Assembly (NCBI RefSeq): GCF_963675165.1
Contig: NC_087383.1
Coordinates: forward strand, 3,874,979-3,938,978
Direction of reading: 5' to 3'
Source of the DNA: Halichondria panicea
Lineage: Eukaryota > Porifera > Demospongiae > Suberitida > Halichondriidae
DNA length: 64,000 nt
Below the pieces are notes generated by a model. That model was not told where the DNA came from, searched no databases, and worked only from the letters and a program-made list of their open reading frames with translations. The stretch's first letter is position 1; every line of letters begins with the position of its first letter. The translations under genes and the position numbers were made by a program. Below, one piece after another: positions 1 through 27,259 of this stretch.

Positions 1-412
1 ACCTGGGACCAATTAAGCATGCAGGAGTGCATGAACCAAGGTTAAGAAGGTTAATAAGAGTATTTCAGTCCTATTCGTTTAAGAGCCTGGAATTTTGATT
101 GATTTTTCGGTATAGCTTCCGCAGTAAAATTGTGCTAAGCTGGTACACCCTTTTATTGAAGTAAAATCAATGCCAGCCTCTGCATTCTGCAGTACATGCG
201 AAGTTGTGAAATATTGAATAAGAGCTACACCATCCCAGAGAGTGTTTGTCAACACTGTAGTTATAGTGGGCTTCAAAAAGCTATCAAAATTCCAGTGTTA
301 GAAGTGATAAAGCATCATGTGGTGGTCAGACCATGAGGAGTGGGCTCTAAAATTAATTATAGTGAATCTACTGCTGTGCTCACCACCAACTCCTTCAAGA
401 TAGCACATCATA
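1..412. other. left edge, no recognisable gene
   Basis: An open frame on the plus strand runs from the window edge to a TGA at 96-98 (about 31 codons, rich in Arg and Leu). It could be the tail of a coding exon cut by the window, but it is too short to identify. Nothing else coding or repeated was recognised here. The stretch is probably inside the NBAS intron whose upstream exon lies outside the window. Confidence 0.3.
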
Positions 413-1220
413 ATGGGACAGGGTTCCGTCGTGACTCTGTCACAGGTTTTGTCTTCGTGCTCGTTCAACTACGCATGTTCAATAGTCGGCAATGAAGAGT
501 TTCAATTCTGGTTGATGATTTTTTTGTTAGACGTTGAGCATAAAGAAAATGTGCACACTCTGGAAAATATATGCGTCAAATCCTTGGCAGCAATTGAGAA
601 TCGAGAAGACTACACCAAGTTTCTGCCCAGCCACTTAGAAAAAAAAGGTTGACATCTGCTTCCTCTCTCGGCAACTCTTTGGAAGGTGGGCCAGAGTCCG
701 CCTCATCATCACGGGTGATTGCTCTGATTTCTTTCCATTCCCACCCAATGGAGACTGGAAGAAGGGTAGTTTGTGTGATGAATTTAAAAATACATTCTCG
801 TATTCCCATGCGATGCAAGTGCACGAAAAATTCGACGAAAACAATACAAAAATATTCCAAACTCTAAAGAAGATAACTCAAGGGAAAGATCTAAAAATAG
901 TTAACTTGGACAAGAAAGAGTATATGGATCCAAAAGCGTTTGATGGGAAAAGATTCATTGATTCCATTAATGCTGAAGAGAACCCAATGTTTAGGTACAT
1001 TATGGCTAAGAATCGCGAATCAATGTGTTATAGTTCGATAATAACTTTGATTCACTCCACTGGCCGTAGAAATGGAGATTTGCCGTTCCTTTTCGAATCA
1101 AAAGACGCGTGGGCAGGAGACAGGATTGTAATTTGCACCCCACAGCAAATTGACGACTTTCCGAGTTATACTGCAATTGCGTGGCCAATCCCTAGGGGCC
1201 CTAAGGTTATTATTACCTGA
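413..1220 (+). pseudogene. orphan ORF broken in an A-run, unknown function
   Basis: Two open frames abut. The first starts at ATG 413 and runs to a TGA at 650-652. The second is open from just after an A-run (639-646) to a TGA at 1218-1220. Shifting frame in the A-run gives about 268 residues, which suggests one gene broken by a homopolymer indel (mutation or assembly error). The second part alone has an ATG at 771 and 149 codons. I recognise no domain. Visible traits are a Lys/Asp-rich middle and a C-terminal segment with several Trp, Gly and Pro. There is no signal peptide or membrane segment. It lies in the intron upstream of the first visible NBAS exon, same strand. It does not resemble NBAS, so it is more likely a nested gene or retrocopy than missing NBAS exons. 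Confidence 0.35.
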
Positions 1221-1533
1221 TACATTGTCAAACTGAACGAATATATATGCATGTATGTAATTATTTTACTTTTTGCTGTTTTTGAATGACTTTGCATGAC
1301 ATGTACACACTACTTATGTATAATTATGTGTGATGTCAATTGCAGTAAAATTAATATTGAAGTTGGAATGTAACACTTGTTACTGCTGATATACATGCAT
1401 GAAACCCACGATTGAATGTTGTGTCGTTTTGAAATCCGGCTGCATGACGTTTGTAGTAGGTATATATAGCACTAATATAAACTCCTAAGATTTTCTCGCA
1501 ATCTGTTTAGGATCCTGCTTCCATTTGATGCAG

Positions 1534-19274
<17,741 letters not shown>

Positions 19275-20212
19275 TGAGTGATTTATCGTTACTTATGTGC
19301 TAGGGCCAGTATACTGAACATTGGACATCATGAATCTGTCTGTTAGAATTAGAATTATTATGATTGCTTATAGTTACAATTATAGTGCATCATAATCGTA
19401 GATTCTACAATAAAATAATTATGAAGACAATCATTGAGTGTGCTTGTAACGGTTTCCATGCACTTCTAGCTAATATGAACTATTTTCTGTATAACCATGC
19501 ACGTAATTATGCATGTTGCTCTGTAGCTTTATTAGCACACCTGCACACCTGGGGCTGATAACATGCAGGGTTTTCGTACATTGTTTCTAGAAAAATATTT
19601 TTTACTGGTTTATTTTTACTGGTTCTATAATTAGAATAATTACGTATTATAGCATGGCTGGAAATATCTATAAGTGTTCCTTGTGGCATTGAGAGCATAA
19701 TAATTTGATTTCAGACATAAAACGGTTTTCGTATAATTATTATATCGTAATAATTATAGGCAGTGATGTAATGGCTATGTGCATGATTAACTATATACGA
19801 TAATTATGGTCTATTTGTTCTCAAAGATTATTAACCTGTTAGAGAGCTTAATTATTTCAGACTCACAAAATCAGTCAGATGAAAAAGAAAATAGTTAATT
19901 GGTAAACGTTTGAGCGAAGCTCATGTACTTATGGATATACCTTCAAGTATTGGCTTTGCTTCAGATGTAATGTTCTTGGTTGCATTCGTATCGTCTGCTG
20001 CCGGTCGATTCCTGTGATTGACTGTACATTAATCCCACTCCATTTTTTTGCATATACCATCTGAATAATAGCTAGATCTAGTACATGTTATAGCTAGCAG
20101 AGGTATAAAGTATACATCCTAAAAAAATAATAACGGTTTAAAGAAACATTTAATGGAAGCAATTACATAATTAATTATCAAATACTTCCTCTTCTGGATA
20201 ATCAGAAGGGTC
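19275..20212. other. 3' flank of NBAS, no gene seen
   Basis: AT-rich sequence downstream of the NBAS stop. AATAAA-like words (acaataaaataatt near 19407) could serve as the polyadenylation signal, but no single site stands out. A fragment resembling the TTCTAATTATAG MITE end (ggttctataattagaataat) lies at about 19620-19640. No ORF worth naming. Confidence 0.4.
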
Positions 20213-20508
20213 TACCGTAATCGTTCTAATTATAGAACCACCCTAATACAAGCACCAACTGCATGTGTAATTCAATTTTTTCTGTTCTACCATTTCGCAA
20301 TGTTTTTGTGGTGCTTATAAGCTAATTAGAACGTACATGGCACTCCAGTTTTTTTAGCTGAGTTTGAGCTTTTTTAAGCCACGCCTATTGAACTGTTCCA
20401 AATTCGCTCTTTTGGTAAGAACCACCCTAATTGAAGCACCATTCTAGATCCATTATTCTTTTACATCAAGCACCATTTCCTTAATTTTTTTATGCAAAGA
20501 TTACGGTA
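20213..20508. repeat. second copy of the TACCGTA..TTCTAATTATAG MITE
   Basis: The left end TACCGTAATCGTTCTAATTA and right end AAAGATTACGGTA match the copy at 10653-10904, as do 'aagcaccaactgc', 'ggtaagaaccaccc' and 'accattctagatccat'. It carries an extra inner 'ctaattagaacg' word, so it is rearranged. Confidence 0.65.
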
Positions 20509-20643
20509 TAATTATAGATGAACAAATTGGTCTGCAAAGTCGGGATTGAAACAAGAGTATTTTATTGAATTGGGTTTGTCAGCTCGTTTGTCAAGTGTCT
20601 TATTTATATATACCATGATTCTCTTTGAGAGTAGGGATGGAAC

Positions 20644-21435
20644 TAGCCTCGGTCCCAGGCCGATTTTTTTTTAATAGAACGAAGTTGAAAAATACGGCCT
20701 GGTATTGATTGTATCTGGGCGTGGCAGGAACCGGAAACAAAAGCAGAGATTCTTCACATTTTGTTTCCTGCTTTTTTTCTGTAATACTAAAGGTGTACAT
20801 AGAGGCATTTTACTCCCGTAAAAGTTACAGTAATGTAGCTCCGTGTCATGTTCTCAATTTATAGCTAGCTAGCTATGGCATGCAACGCGTTGTCTTGTTT
20901 GAAGCAAGATGGCCTCACTCTCATGGCAGAACAGGCCCAGGCTCTCAAGCTCCTGTTTGAGGGAAGGGACGTGTTTATCTGGTTCCCAACGGGGTATGGC
21001 AAGTCTCTCTGCTATATCAGTTGCTACCCTTTTTAATGGACTACAAGCTAGGTAGGACCAAGGCTCCTCCTGTTGACAAAAGTGTTGTTCTTGTTAATTG
21101 TCTCTCCCCTTGTATCTCTCATCATGAGACTCATGATTGACCAGGTCAGGAGTCTAAACAATAGAGGTGTTTCTGCTGCCATACTCAGTAGCAATAAAGG
21201 AATCGACAAAGATTTGGTTGCCACTGCCAAAGAAGTGTCTTCTGGGAAGTATTTCCTGCTGTATACTGCCCCAGAGGCTGTTGTTGAAGACCACTGTTGG
21301 AGGATTCATTTTTTGTTGTACCAGAGAGTCAATTTGTTTTATGTATTAAAAAACCACGCCCAAATACAATCAATACCAGGCCTAGTAGGCGACCTAGCGT
21401 TCAATTGGAGACGGATCGGCCTGGGATCGAGGCTA
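20644..21435. mobile_element. TAGCCTCG-family TIR element (792 bp) carrying a RecQ-like gene fragment
   Basis: Left TAGCCTCGGTCCCAGGCCGA and right TCGGCCTGGGATCGAGGCTA are inverted termini. They extend for about 85 bp as imperfect TIRs, including the shared word CCTGGTATTGATTGTAT and GGGCGTGG. The element is flanked by a perfect 9-bp direct repeat, GGATGGAAC, at 20635-20643 and 21436-21444. Long TIRs and 9-bp duplications are the hallmark of Mutator-like elements. Between the TIRs is a helicase gene fragment instead of a transposase, the arrangement known as Pack-MULE in plants. The superfamily assignment is inference. Confidence 0.8.
20875..21320 (+). pseudogene. RecQ-like DExH helicase N-terminal fragment, frameshifted
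   Basis: From ATG 20875 the frame reads a Q-motif-like start (LMAEQAQALKLLFEGRDVF) and the ATP-binding motif I (FPTGYGKSLCY), then stops at 21033-21035. The downstream frame (ORF 21073) supplies motif Ia (SPLVSLIMRLMIDQVRSL) and YTAPEAVVED. Two frame changes, in 'tatatcagttgc' and around 'cttgttaattgtctc', separate them, and a short repeat of 'atgagactcatgatt' interrupts motif Ia. Motif II (DEAH) onward is missing, because the right TIR begins about 30 bp later. In the intact family these motifs drive ATP-dependent DNA unwinding. This piece cannot encode a working helicase. It lies wholly inside the TIR element. Confidence 0.8.
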
Positions 21436-21719
21436 GGATGGAACAAGTTAGTGTTATCTCACGTTCAGGGTTTTTATTATCTCTCAAAACAGTTTCTCAT
21501 CACGAGCATTACAATTACGAGCATACATTCTCTGCCTATAATTATACACTTATAGTTGATTCTAGATTATATATCATGAAACGAGAATATTTTCTCAAAG
21601 GAAAACATAAAATTGAATAATAGTCCCAAAGTTGACAGTTGACTCCTGTTAAAACAACTATTACGAATTATCAGGCATGTTTGTTTATTGACTTAATGTT
21701 TCAACTTTAAATACAGGTT

Positions 21720-22205
21720 TCGTTTGTTGGGAAAGTGCTACTGCATGCCCTTGATATGATACCGTTTAGGTATAACACTATCATGCACAGCTTGTTTCAG
21801 TCTAGTAATTGTTGTGGTCATCTTATACTAAAGTAACGTACTTTTTCATTTCCACAATTGCCATTATTATATTTAATGTTATGAGTTAAATCTGCTCTGA
21901 ATGCACATATACTTAGTGTACATGTATATACTGGAGTGCCACGTACTGACAATTAATTGGGCCTGAGTCTGTCTCCTTCTATAATGGAGACTATCCATAC
22001 ATATAATTATATCCGACTAGAAAAACATTTGCAATATGGAAAACTGCTAGGATTGACCGGGGGAAACACCAAAAAGCATGGAAATAAGATATCATGACGA
22101 GAGCATAACTCCAATTATTACACTGCTTGCAACTAACTGATATTCGTCCTTGCCGACAAAAGAAAAGTTGCACACAACATTTTATTGCTGACTCCGCTGT
22201 AATCC
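21720..22205 (+). pseudogene. relic of the beta-helix multi-pass membrane gene (C-terminal part)
   Basis: Nucleotide similarity to the intact gene downstream is visible by eye. 21728 onward (gggaaagtgctactgcatgcccttgatatg, tatcatgcacagcttgtttc, catttccacaattgccat) matches about 26180-26310. 'tgagtctgtctccttctataatggagactatcc' matches about 26470-26505. 'cgtccttgccgacaaaag..ttgcacacaac' matches about 27267-27295. Intermediate pieces are deleted and the frame is lost. The upstream word TAGTCCCAAAG (21621) also occurs twice before the intact gene. The relic is cut on its right by the TA-flanked element at 22208. Confidence 0.7.
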
Positions 22206-22207
22206 TA

Positions 22208-23069
22208 CAATAGACTCTCACTATCCGGCTCCCTGAAGTACGGCCACCTCGATAATGTATGCCGGCCATTTAGTTTGCTAGCTACGGCCTGTACTGCCCA
22301 GGAACGATGAAAGGATGTGGTGGTTTCACACATGCACTGGCACAGTCTTTGGTACGCCAGGGTAGTTGTTTTTACGAAGTAAAAATATGGGTTCCAAATA
22401 GTGATTGGAAATATCGATCGCGAGCGGGTGGTCGACATCAATTAATGATGCCGTGAACAATGAAAGAGAACTCTTGTCTAGTTTATGCGCATGCGCGGGT
22501 GTGAATGTGACCTAGATTCTAGAATGAAGCAGGGACATTGATGTAACACTTTATGATAATTATTGGCCAATAATTCGAACAATTATTGACTAAAATAATG
22601 ATAGCAATAATTTGAAAAAAAAAAACGAAAATTATTGACAATAAATTCAACAATCATTGACAAACAGTACTATTGACAATAAGTTGAAAACTTATTGACA
22701 AACATGACAGACAATCACTGGATAATCATTGAGAATAGGCAACCCAATTATTGACAATCACGCGCATCCTTGTCAATATTAATTTTTTCACTTGCACACT
22801 TGCAGTGTCAGCATATTTAAGGTAGAATTTTCTGGTGGGTTATTATTGTCATTGATACAAACTAATACATTTATTACGGCCGGATTTACAATGTATTGTT
22901 TTGGGTGCATTGTGGTTTTGGTAAATAAATTTTCATTATCTATCCTTCATCATCCTCGAGACAGAACCGCAAAATTAGTCATTAAATCAGTTCGAGGTAA
23001 GGCCATTTTTTAGCCACAGTTATTTTCTAATACAGCCACCTCGCTGACCGGATTAACAAGAGTCTACTG
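22208..23069. mobile_element. pogo-type MITE, 862 bp, with inner TTATTGACAA array
   Basis: Left CAATAGACTCTCACTATCCGG and right CCGGATTAACAAGAGTCTACTG match the termini of the element at 6315-6738. TA flanks both ends (22206-22207, 23070-23071). Inner 'ggccacctcgata' and 'cagccacctcgctgaccgg' are the family's subterminal words. It is twice the length of the 6315 copy because of extra internal sequence, including the TTATTGACAA array. No transposase ORF. Confidence 0.65.
22550..22762. repeat. irregular array of ATTATTGACAA-like words
   Basis: About ten copies of a degenerate 10-12 nt word (TTATTGACAA, CATTGACAAAC, TTATTGACAATAA), some inverted (ttgtcaat near the end), spaced 10-25 nt apart. 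It is not a clean tandem repeat and lies inside the 22208-23069 element. Confidence 0.6.
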
Positions 23070-23359
23070 TAGTCCCAGTAACCATGCATACACCACTATT
23101 CGCCTTGCCAAAATTATGCAAATCTGGATTCAGCATGCCTCTGCTTTAGTGTTTAGACTAAAATAACTTTATTGATGTGTATACATGGCATTGCATGTAT
23201 ATGCCTTTAATCCTGGGTTGATACTGTTAGGTGTATGTGCATTTGTGTCACTGCATTCCCCTATAGACATTATCTCAAAGGAAAATATACTATACAAAAT
23301 TATGTGTTTCATTATACATAATTATAATAATTATCTATACATATAAAATGTTGCTTTAT

Positions 23360-23536
23360 TAGTCCCAAAGTATATAATAGATCTATAGTACAATCATTCA
23401 TATTTTAGTCCCAAAGATGACTCCGGTCCTGCATGCATGCGTATATATAGTTGTTTAGTGAGAAATTCGAGTTGTACCCAAAAGAGACCATTAATTGTTG
23501 GTGCAACAGGCTAGCTTCCATGATAATTAATAGACA
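23360..23536 (+). promoter_or_regulatory. possible core promoter of the beta-helix membrane gene
   Basis: A TATA-like word, gtatatatag, lies at 23441-23450, 87 bp before the ATG at 23537. The 11-mer TAGTCCCAAAG occurs at 23360-23370 and 23406-23416, and again at 21621-21631 upstream of the decayed paralogue. Conservation of the word ahead of both copies suggests an ancestral upstream element. Function is inferred only. Confidence 0.3.
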
Positions 23537-26500
23537 ATGGCTATCAGTATGCTACCTCTTTTTGCTATCATTTTGATCCTTCACTCTGGTCCCTCATCAT
23601 CACTCACCACTACTGAAAACTGGAAGCATCTCAACGTCCCTTGCAATACAGAAAGTGTATCCTTTCGTAATGTGACTAAGAAGACAGATATACATCTGGA
23701 TCACTGTACGTTTAATTTAAGATATCCACTACATATTTCGAACATAAACAACCTTCGTATTATCGGCAGTGGTAATGGAACAGTGATTAACTGTACAAGT
23801 GACAACGCTGGTCTATTGTTTAAAAAGGTAAATAACCTACTGTTAGAGAGTTTGACTATACAAAATTGTGGAGTGTTTAGTGATGACAAGTTGCAAATTG
23901 CTAGTGTTCGAATAGTGAGAGGTAAGAATGTAACTATCATGAATGTGACAATAGAAAATGGTACAGGAACTGGTTTATCTCTCATCAACGTTGGGGGTGT
24001 TGTGACTGTTGAGAATTGCACTTTCCGTCGCAACTTTTATTATGTAGATCGAATGTACCAGGTTGTGAATGCTACACACAATGACTTTACCCAAAGGGGA
24101 GGAGGTATGCAAATACGAATCGGCTTGAAGCATAGATCTGTGTATGTTATTCAGAGATGCAAGTTTTTGTTCAATTTTGCCTCCAGTGGAGGAGGTCTAT
24201 TTGTAGTAGTTCAGCTGCATGCATCGAATCATAGTATTACTGTTGAGAATAGTGACTTTATCAAAAATAAATGCCAAAACGGTGGCGGCGGTGTGCAGTT
24301 TGGCTATACAGCTCTGCGACTATCTTCAAAAAAAGTAAAATTCAATTCCATTATGTTCCAAAACTGTGTGTTCAGAGGCAATGAGGCTAGGTATGGTGGA
24401 GGAACAGCGATATTCTCTTCTTTGGGTACACCACTATTCTCCGATAACAAAATCCAGATGAACAATAGCTCGTGGTCTAATAACACTGCCTCTAAACTTG
24501 GAATGGCTGTTGACATAGCTATTGCTCCTTGGGAGACATTTAGCAGGAATGGTCTTTTTCCTAAACCATTGTTCAGTCACTGTAATTTTACAGAGCATAC
24601 ACATTATACTTTTCTCAGCAGTCCTAGAAGTATTTTCACCCTAACAGGATTCAGGATAGATTTCAAGGACACAATATTGTTTGAAAGAAACACAGGTACT
24701 GCAATTGAGGCAAATTTGGCTGAACTGAATTTTACTGAAAACTCGTATGTTAAATTTGGTGAAAATCGTGGAGTTAATGGTGGGGCTGTGAGCTTGAAGG
24801 GATTATCTGTGATATTTATTTACGATCACTCTACATTGGTATTTCAGGATAATAGTGCTTTGAAAAAAGGTGGTGCTATTTATGTTGATTCTTCTGGCAG
24901 GCATTCTGAGTCAGTTTGCTTTATCCAGCACAGAGGAAAAAAGCAGTTTCATGTTTCCTTTGTATTCGATAATAACACTGCAGGTTTTGAAAATTTTAGA
25001 CATAGAGGTGACTCCATATATGCTTCATCTCTTCTGCCCTGTCTTGGAAAGTGTTCTCAATTACATGATAATGTATCTGTGTCAAGGGCATTGGCATGCA
25101 TAGGAAAGTTTAAATTTGATTTAGTAAGTCGCAGACGACAAATTACCTCTGCAGCTCATCATTTTTCAAGAAGTGATACGTTAAATGAGCAAGATCCAAT
25201 GTGCAATTTGTTTATGGTCAATGACATCATTTACTCAAACAAAAATTATGTAACCAGAAATATCGATTACCATATTAACGAAAGCTTATACGTCACACCC
25301 GGTAACACTACAAAGATACCTCTGAAACTAGTGGATGAACTTTGTGGAGAAGTTTCCTTTCGTGTATCAGTAGAAGTATTGAAGTCAGACCAAGGAAGCA
25401 TATTCATTGACTCAACACACTCAATAATTACTGACAATTATATCACAATACATGGAGATCCACACGATTTCGGCACTTTACAGTTTTCTGCTGTTGGAGT
25501 ACGATGTGTTACTTTGTCTGTCAAATTAAATGATTGTCCCCCAGGCTATATACACAATAATTTAACGAAAAATTGCGTGTGCTCTTTGGCTACTCTACTA
25601 CACTACGATGGAATTGAGAGGTGTAGTGAAACAAACTTCACAGCGTATACAAAACACGGATATTGGCTGGGATACTTAAAAAACCCTAATAAGGAGACGA
25701 GACAGGACCGATTAGCTTCTGCCATTTGCCCCAAAGGTTTTTGCACAACTAACTCTTCCTCGGAGTATCCATTACCATCTGTAGCTTTGGATGATTTGAG
25801 CTCATATATCTGTAACGAAACAAGAAGAGGTATTATTTGTGGTAGCTGCAAAGAAAATAACTCTGCTTATTATCGCTCTACTTCGTTTTCTTGCAAACCC
25901 AATGATTTGTGCCACCTGGGGTGGTTGTTCTACATTCTGTCCGAGATAATTCCGGTAACTTTCCTGTTCTTCATTGTCATTTACTTCAACTTGTCATTCA
26001 CATCTGGTGCATTGAATGGTATTATTTTTTTCGTTCAAGTGATAGGCACATTTAAAATCGATGGTGAAAACTTTATACAATTCCCTGAAGGAGTAAAACA
26101 ACTGTCACGGATTTACAAGCTTGTTTATCGGATTTTTCTGTTAAAGTTTTTTGCTCTTGAAGAGGTTTCATTTTGCCTTTGGGAAGGTGCTACTGCCCTT
26201 GACATGCTAGCGTTCAGGTATGTCACTATCATGTACAGTTTGTTTCTTGTAATTTTTACGGTCATTTTACTAAAGAAACGTATATTTTCATTTCACGGTT
26301 GCCATTTATCAAAACAATTGAAAAAAGAACAGCCAAACTTGAAGCATTCTATACTTAATGGACTGTCAGCATTTCTGGTGATGAGTTACTCTGAATGCAC
26401 ACGAGTGTCTCTGATGATACTAACTACTGGAACACTGACCGTTGGGCCTATAACTAAACAAAAGTTTGAGCCTGTCGTCTTCTATAATGGAGAGTATTCC

Positions 26501-26944
26501 TTCATGGGTAAAGAACATTTGAAGTATGCGTTGCCAGCCCTTTTCTTCCTGTTTACGATTGTAGCTGTACCTCCAATACTTTTGATTGTCTACCCACTGT
26601 GTTACAAACTGTTCGCTTTGCTGAGGATAAATGAATCAAAGTGTGTCCAAATTACATGTAAGGTCATTCCCTTAGAGAAAATCAAGCCGATGTTCGATTC
26701 CATTCAGGGTGCATTCAAAGACCAATATCGTTTCTTTGCTGGGCTGTATTTCGTTTATCGACTCGGTGCTTCTCTAACCTTTTCGTTCCCAAGTGCTTTG
26801 AAAACATATTACACTGCTACTAGTGCTCAGCTGATATTCATTTTGATGGTACATGCCAGGGGCGTAGGCAGGAATTTGAGGAAGGGGGGGCTGAGCTGTT
26901 CACGCCAGAAACTACTTGGCGCGGAGCGCCGAAAATTCCGGTGA
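23537..26944 (+). CDS. intronless beta-helix extracellular/multi-pass membrane protein, 3' end interrupted by an insertion
   Basis: 1135 codons in one exon. Residues 1-23 are a signal peptide (hydrophobic LFAIILIL). Residues about 30-480 are Asn/Gly-rich short repeats with 'GGG' and 'N-cysteine' turns typical of right-handed parallel beta-helix (pectin-lyase-like) domains, with many N-glycosylation sequons. From about 667 a Cys-rich stalk follows (CPPGYIHNN, CVCS, GIICGSCKEN). From about 795 there are roughly seven hydrophobic segments (GWLFYILSEIIPVTFLFFIV, ALNGIIFFVQVIG, YSLFLVIFTVILL, YALPALFFLFTIVAVPPILL and others). The predicted form is a surface protein with a large extracellular beta-helix and a membrane bundle. 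I know no function for this architecture. The last 29 codons (from HARGVGRN) come from the inserted element at 26857. The original C-terminus continues at 27260-27617. A decayed paralogue lies upstream at 21720. Confidence 0.85.
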   Translation: MAISMLPLFAIILILHSGPSSSLTTTENWKHLNVPCNTESVSFRNVTKKTDIHLDHCTFNLRYPLHISNINNLRIIGSGNGTVINCTSDNAGLLFKKVNNLLLESLTIQNCGVFSDDKLQIASVRIVRGKNVTIMNVTIENGTGTGLSLINVGGVVTVENCTFRRNFYYVDRMYQVVNATHNDFTQRGGGMQIRIGLKHRSVYVIQRCKFLFNFASSGGGLFVVVQLHASNHSITVENSDFIKNKCQNGGGGVQFGYTALRLSSKKVKFNSIMFQNCVFRGNEARYGGGTAIFSSLGTPLFSDNKIQMNNSSWSNNTASKLGMAVDIAIAPWETFSRNGLFPKPLFSHCNFTEHTHYTFLSSPRSIFTLTGFRIDFKDTILFERNTGTAIEANLAELNFTENSYVKFGENRGVNGGAVSLKGLSVIFIYDHSTLVFQDNSALKKGGAIYVDSSGRHSESVCFIQHRGKKQFHVSFVFDNNTAGFENFRHRGDSIYASSLLPCLGKCSQLHDNVSVSRALACIGKFKFDLVSRRRQITSAAHHFSRSDTLNEQDPMCNLFMVNDIIYSNKNYVTRNIDYHINESLYVTPGNTTKIPLKLVDELCGEVSFRVSVEVLKSDQGSIFIDSTHSIITDNYITIHGDPHDFGTLQFSAVGVRCVTLSVKLNDCPPGYIHNNLTKNCVCSLATLLHYDGIERCSETNFTAYTKHGYWLGYLKNPNKETRQDRLASAICPKGFCTTNSSSEYPLPSVALDDLSSYICNETRRGIICGSCKENNSAYYRSTSFSCKPNDLCHLGWLFYILSEIIPVTFLFFIVIYFNLSFTSGALNGIIFFVQVIGTFKIDGENFIQFPEGVKQLSRIYKLVYRIFLLKFFALEEVSFCLWEGATALDMLAFRYVTIMYSLFLVIFTVILLKKRIFSFHGCHLSKQLKKEQPNLKHSILNGLSAFLVMSYSECTRVSLMILTTGTLTVGPITKQKFEPVVFYNGEYSFMGKEHLKYALPALFFLFTIVAVPPILLIVYPLCYKLFALLRINESKCVQITCKVIPLEKIKPMFDSIQGAFKDQYRFFAGLYFVYRLGASLTFSFPSALKTYYTATSAQLIFILMVHARGVGRNLRKGGLSCSRQKLLGAERRKFR

Positions 26945-27254
26945 CCGGAAGCCACACCCCCTAGTTAATGACTCTTGCGCATGTGCAAGAAATAGCCACA
27001 CCTTGCTTCAATTAATAATACTGCTAAAGCTAGCTACATGTAGCTAGCCGTAGCTAGCTAGCTTAGTTGCACTAAAGAATCAAAGTTACTAGTATAGTAT
27101 AGCTAGCTCTTGGACATGCTGTTTGTCTGCCACTAATCTATACCAGTAATTCCCAGGCTGAAGACTCATCAGAGAAGGTGGGGCTCTTAGTGTAGTTTTT
27201 GCAGAGAAAGGGGGGGCTCCAGCCCCCAAAGCCCTCCCCCTCCCTACGCCCCTG
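26857..27254. mobile_element. hAT-like MITE (398 bp) inserted in the membrane-protein gene
   Basis: Termini CAGGGGCGTAGGCAGGAATT and CTCCCCCTCCCTACGCCCCTG share CAGGGGCGTAGG inverted. The 5-bp direct repeat CATGC flanks it (26852-26856 and 27255-27259). CAGGG-type termini are common in hAT elements, and 5-bp duplications fit the hAT5 subgroup. Removing the element plus one CATGC restores an uninterrupted reading frame (GTA CAT GCA GTG TGT), which fixes the insertion point. No ORF of its own. Confidence 0.85.
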
Positions 27255-27259
27255 CATGC

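Noticed and set aside
413..1220. Missing upstream NBAS exons
   Set aside because: The translation does not resemble the NBAS propeller or Sec39 region, and the frame does not join exon 1534-1641 through a plausible intron.
20875..21320. Functional RecQ helicase
   Set aside because: Two frame changes and loss of motif II onward exclude activity; it is a captured fragment.
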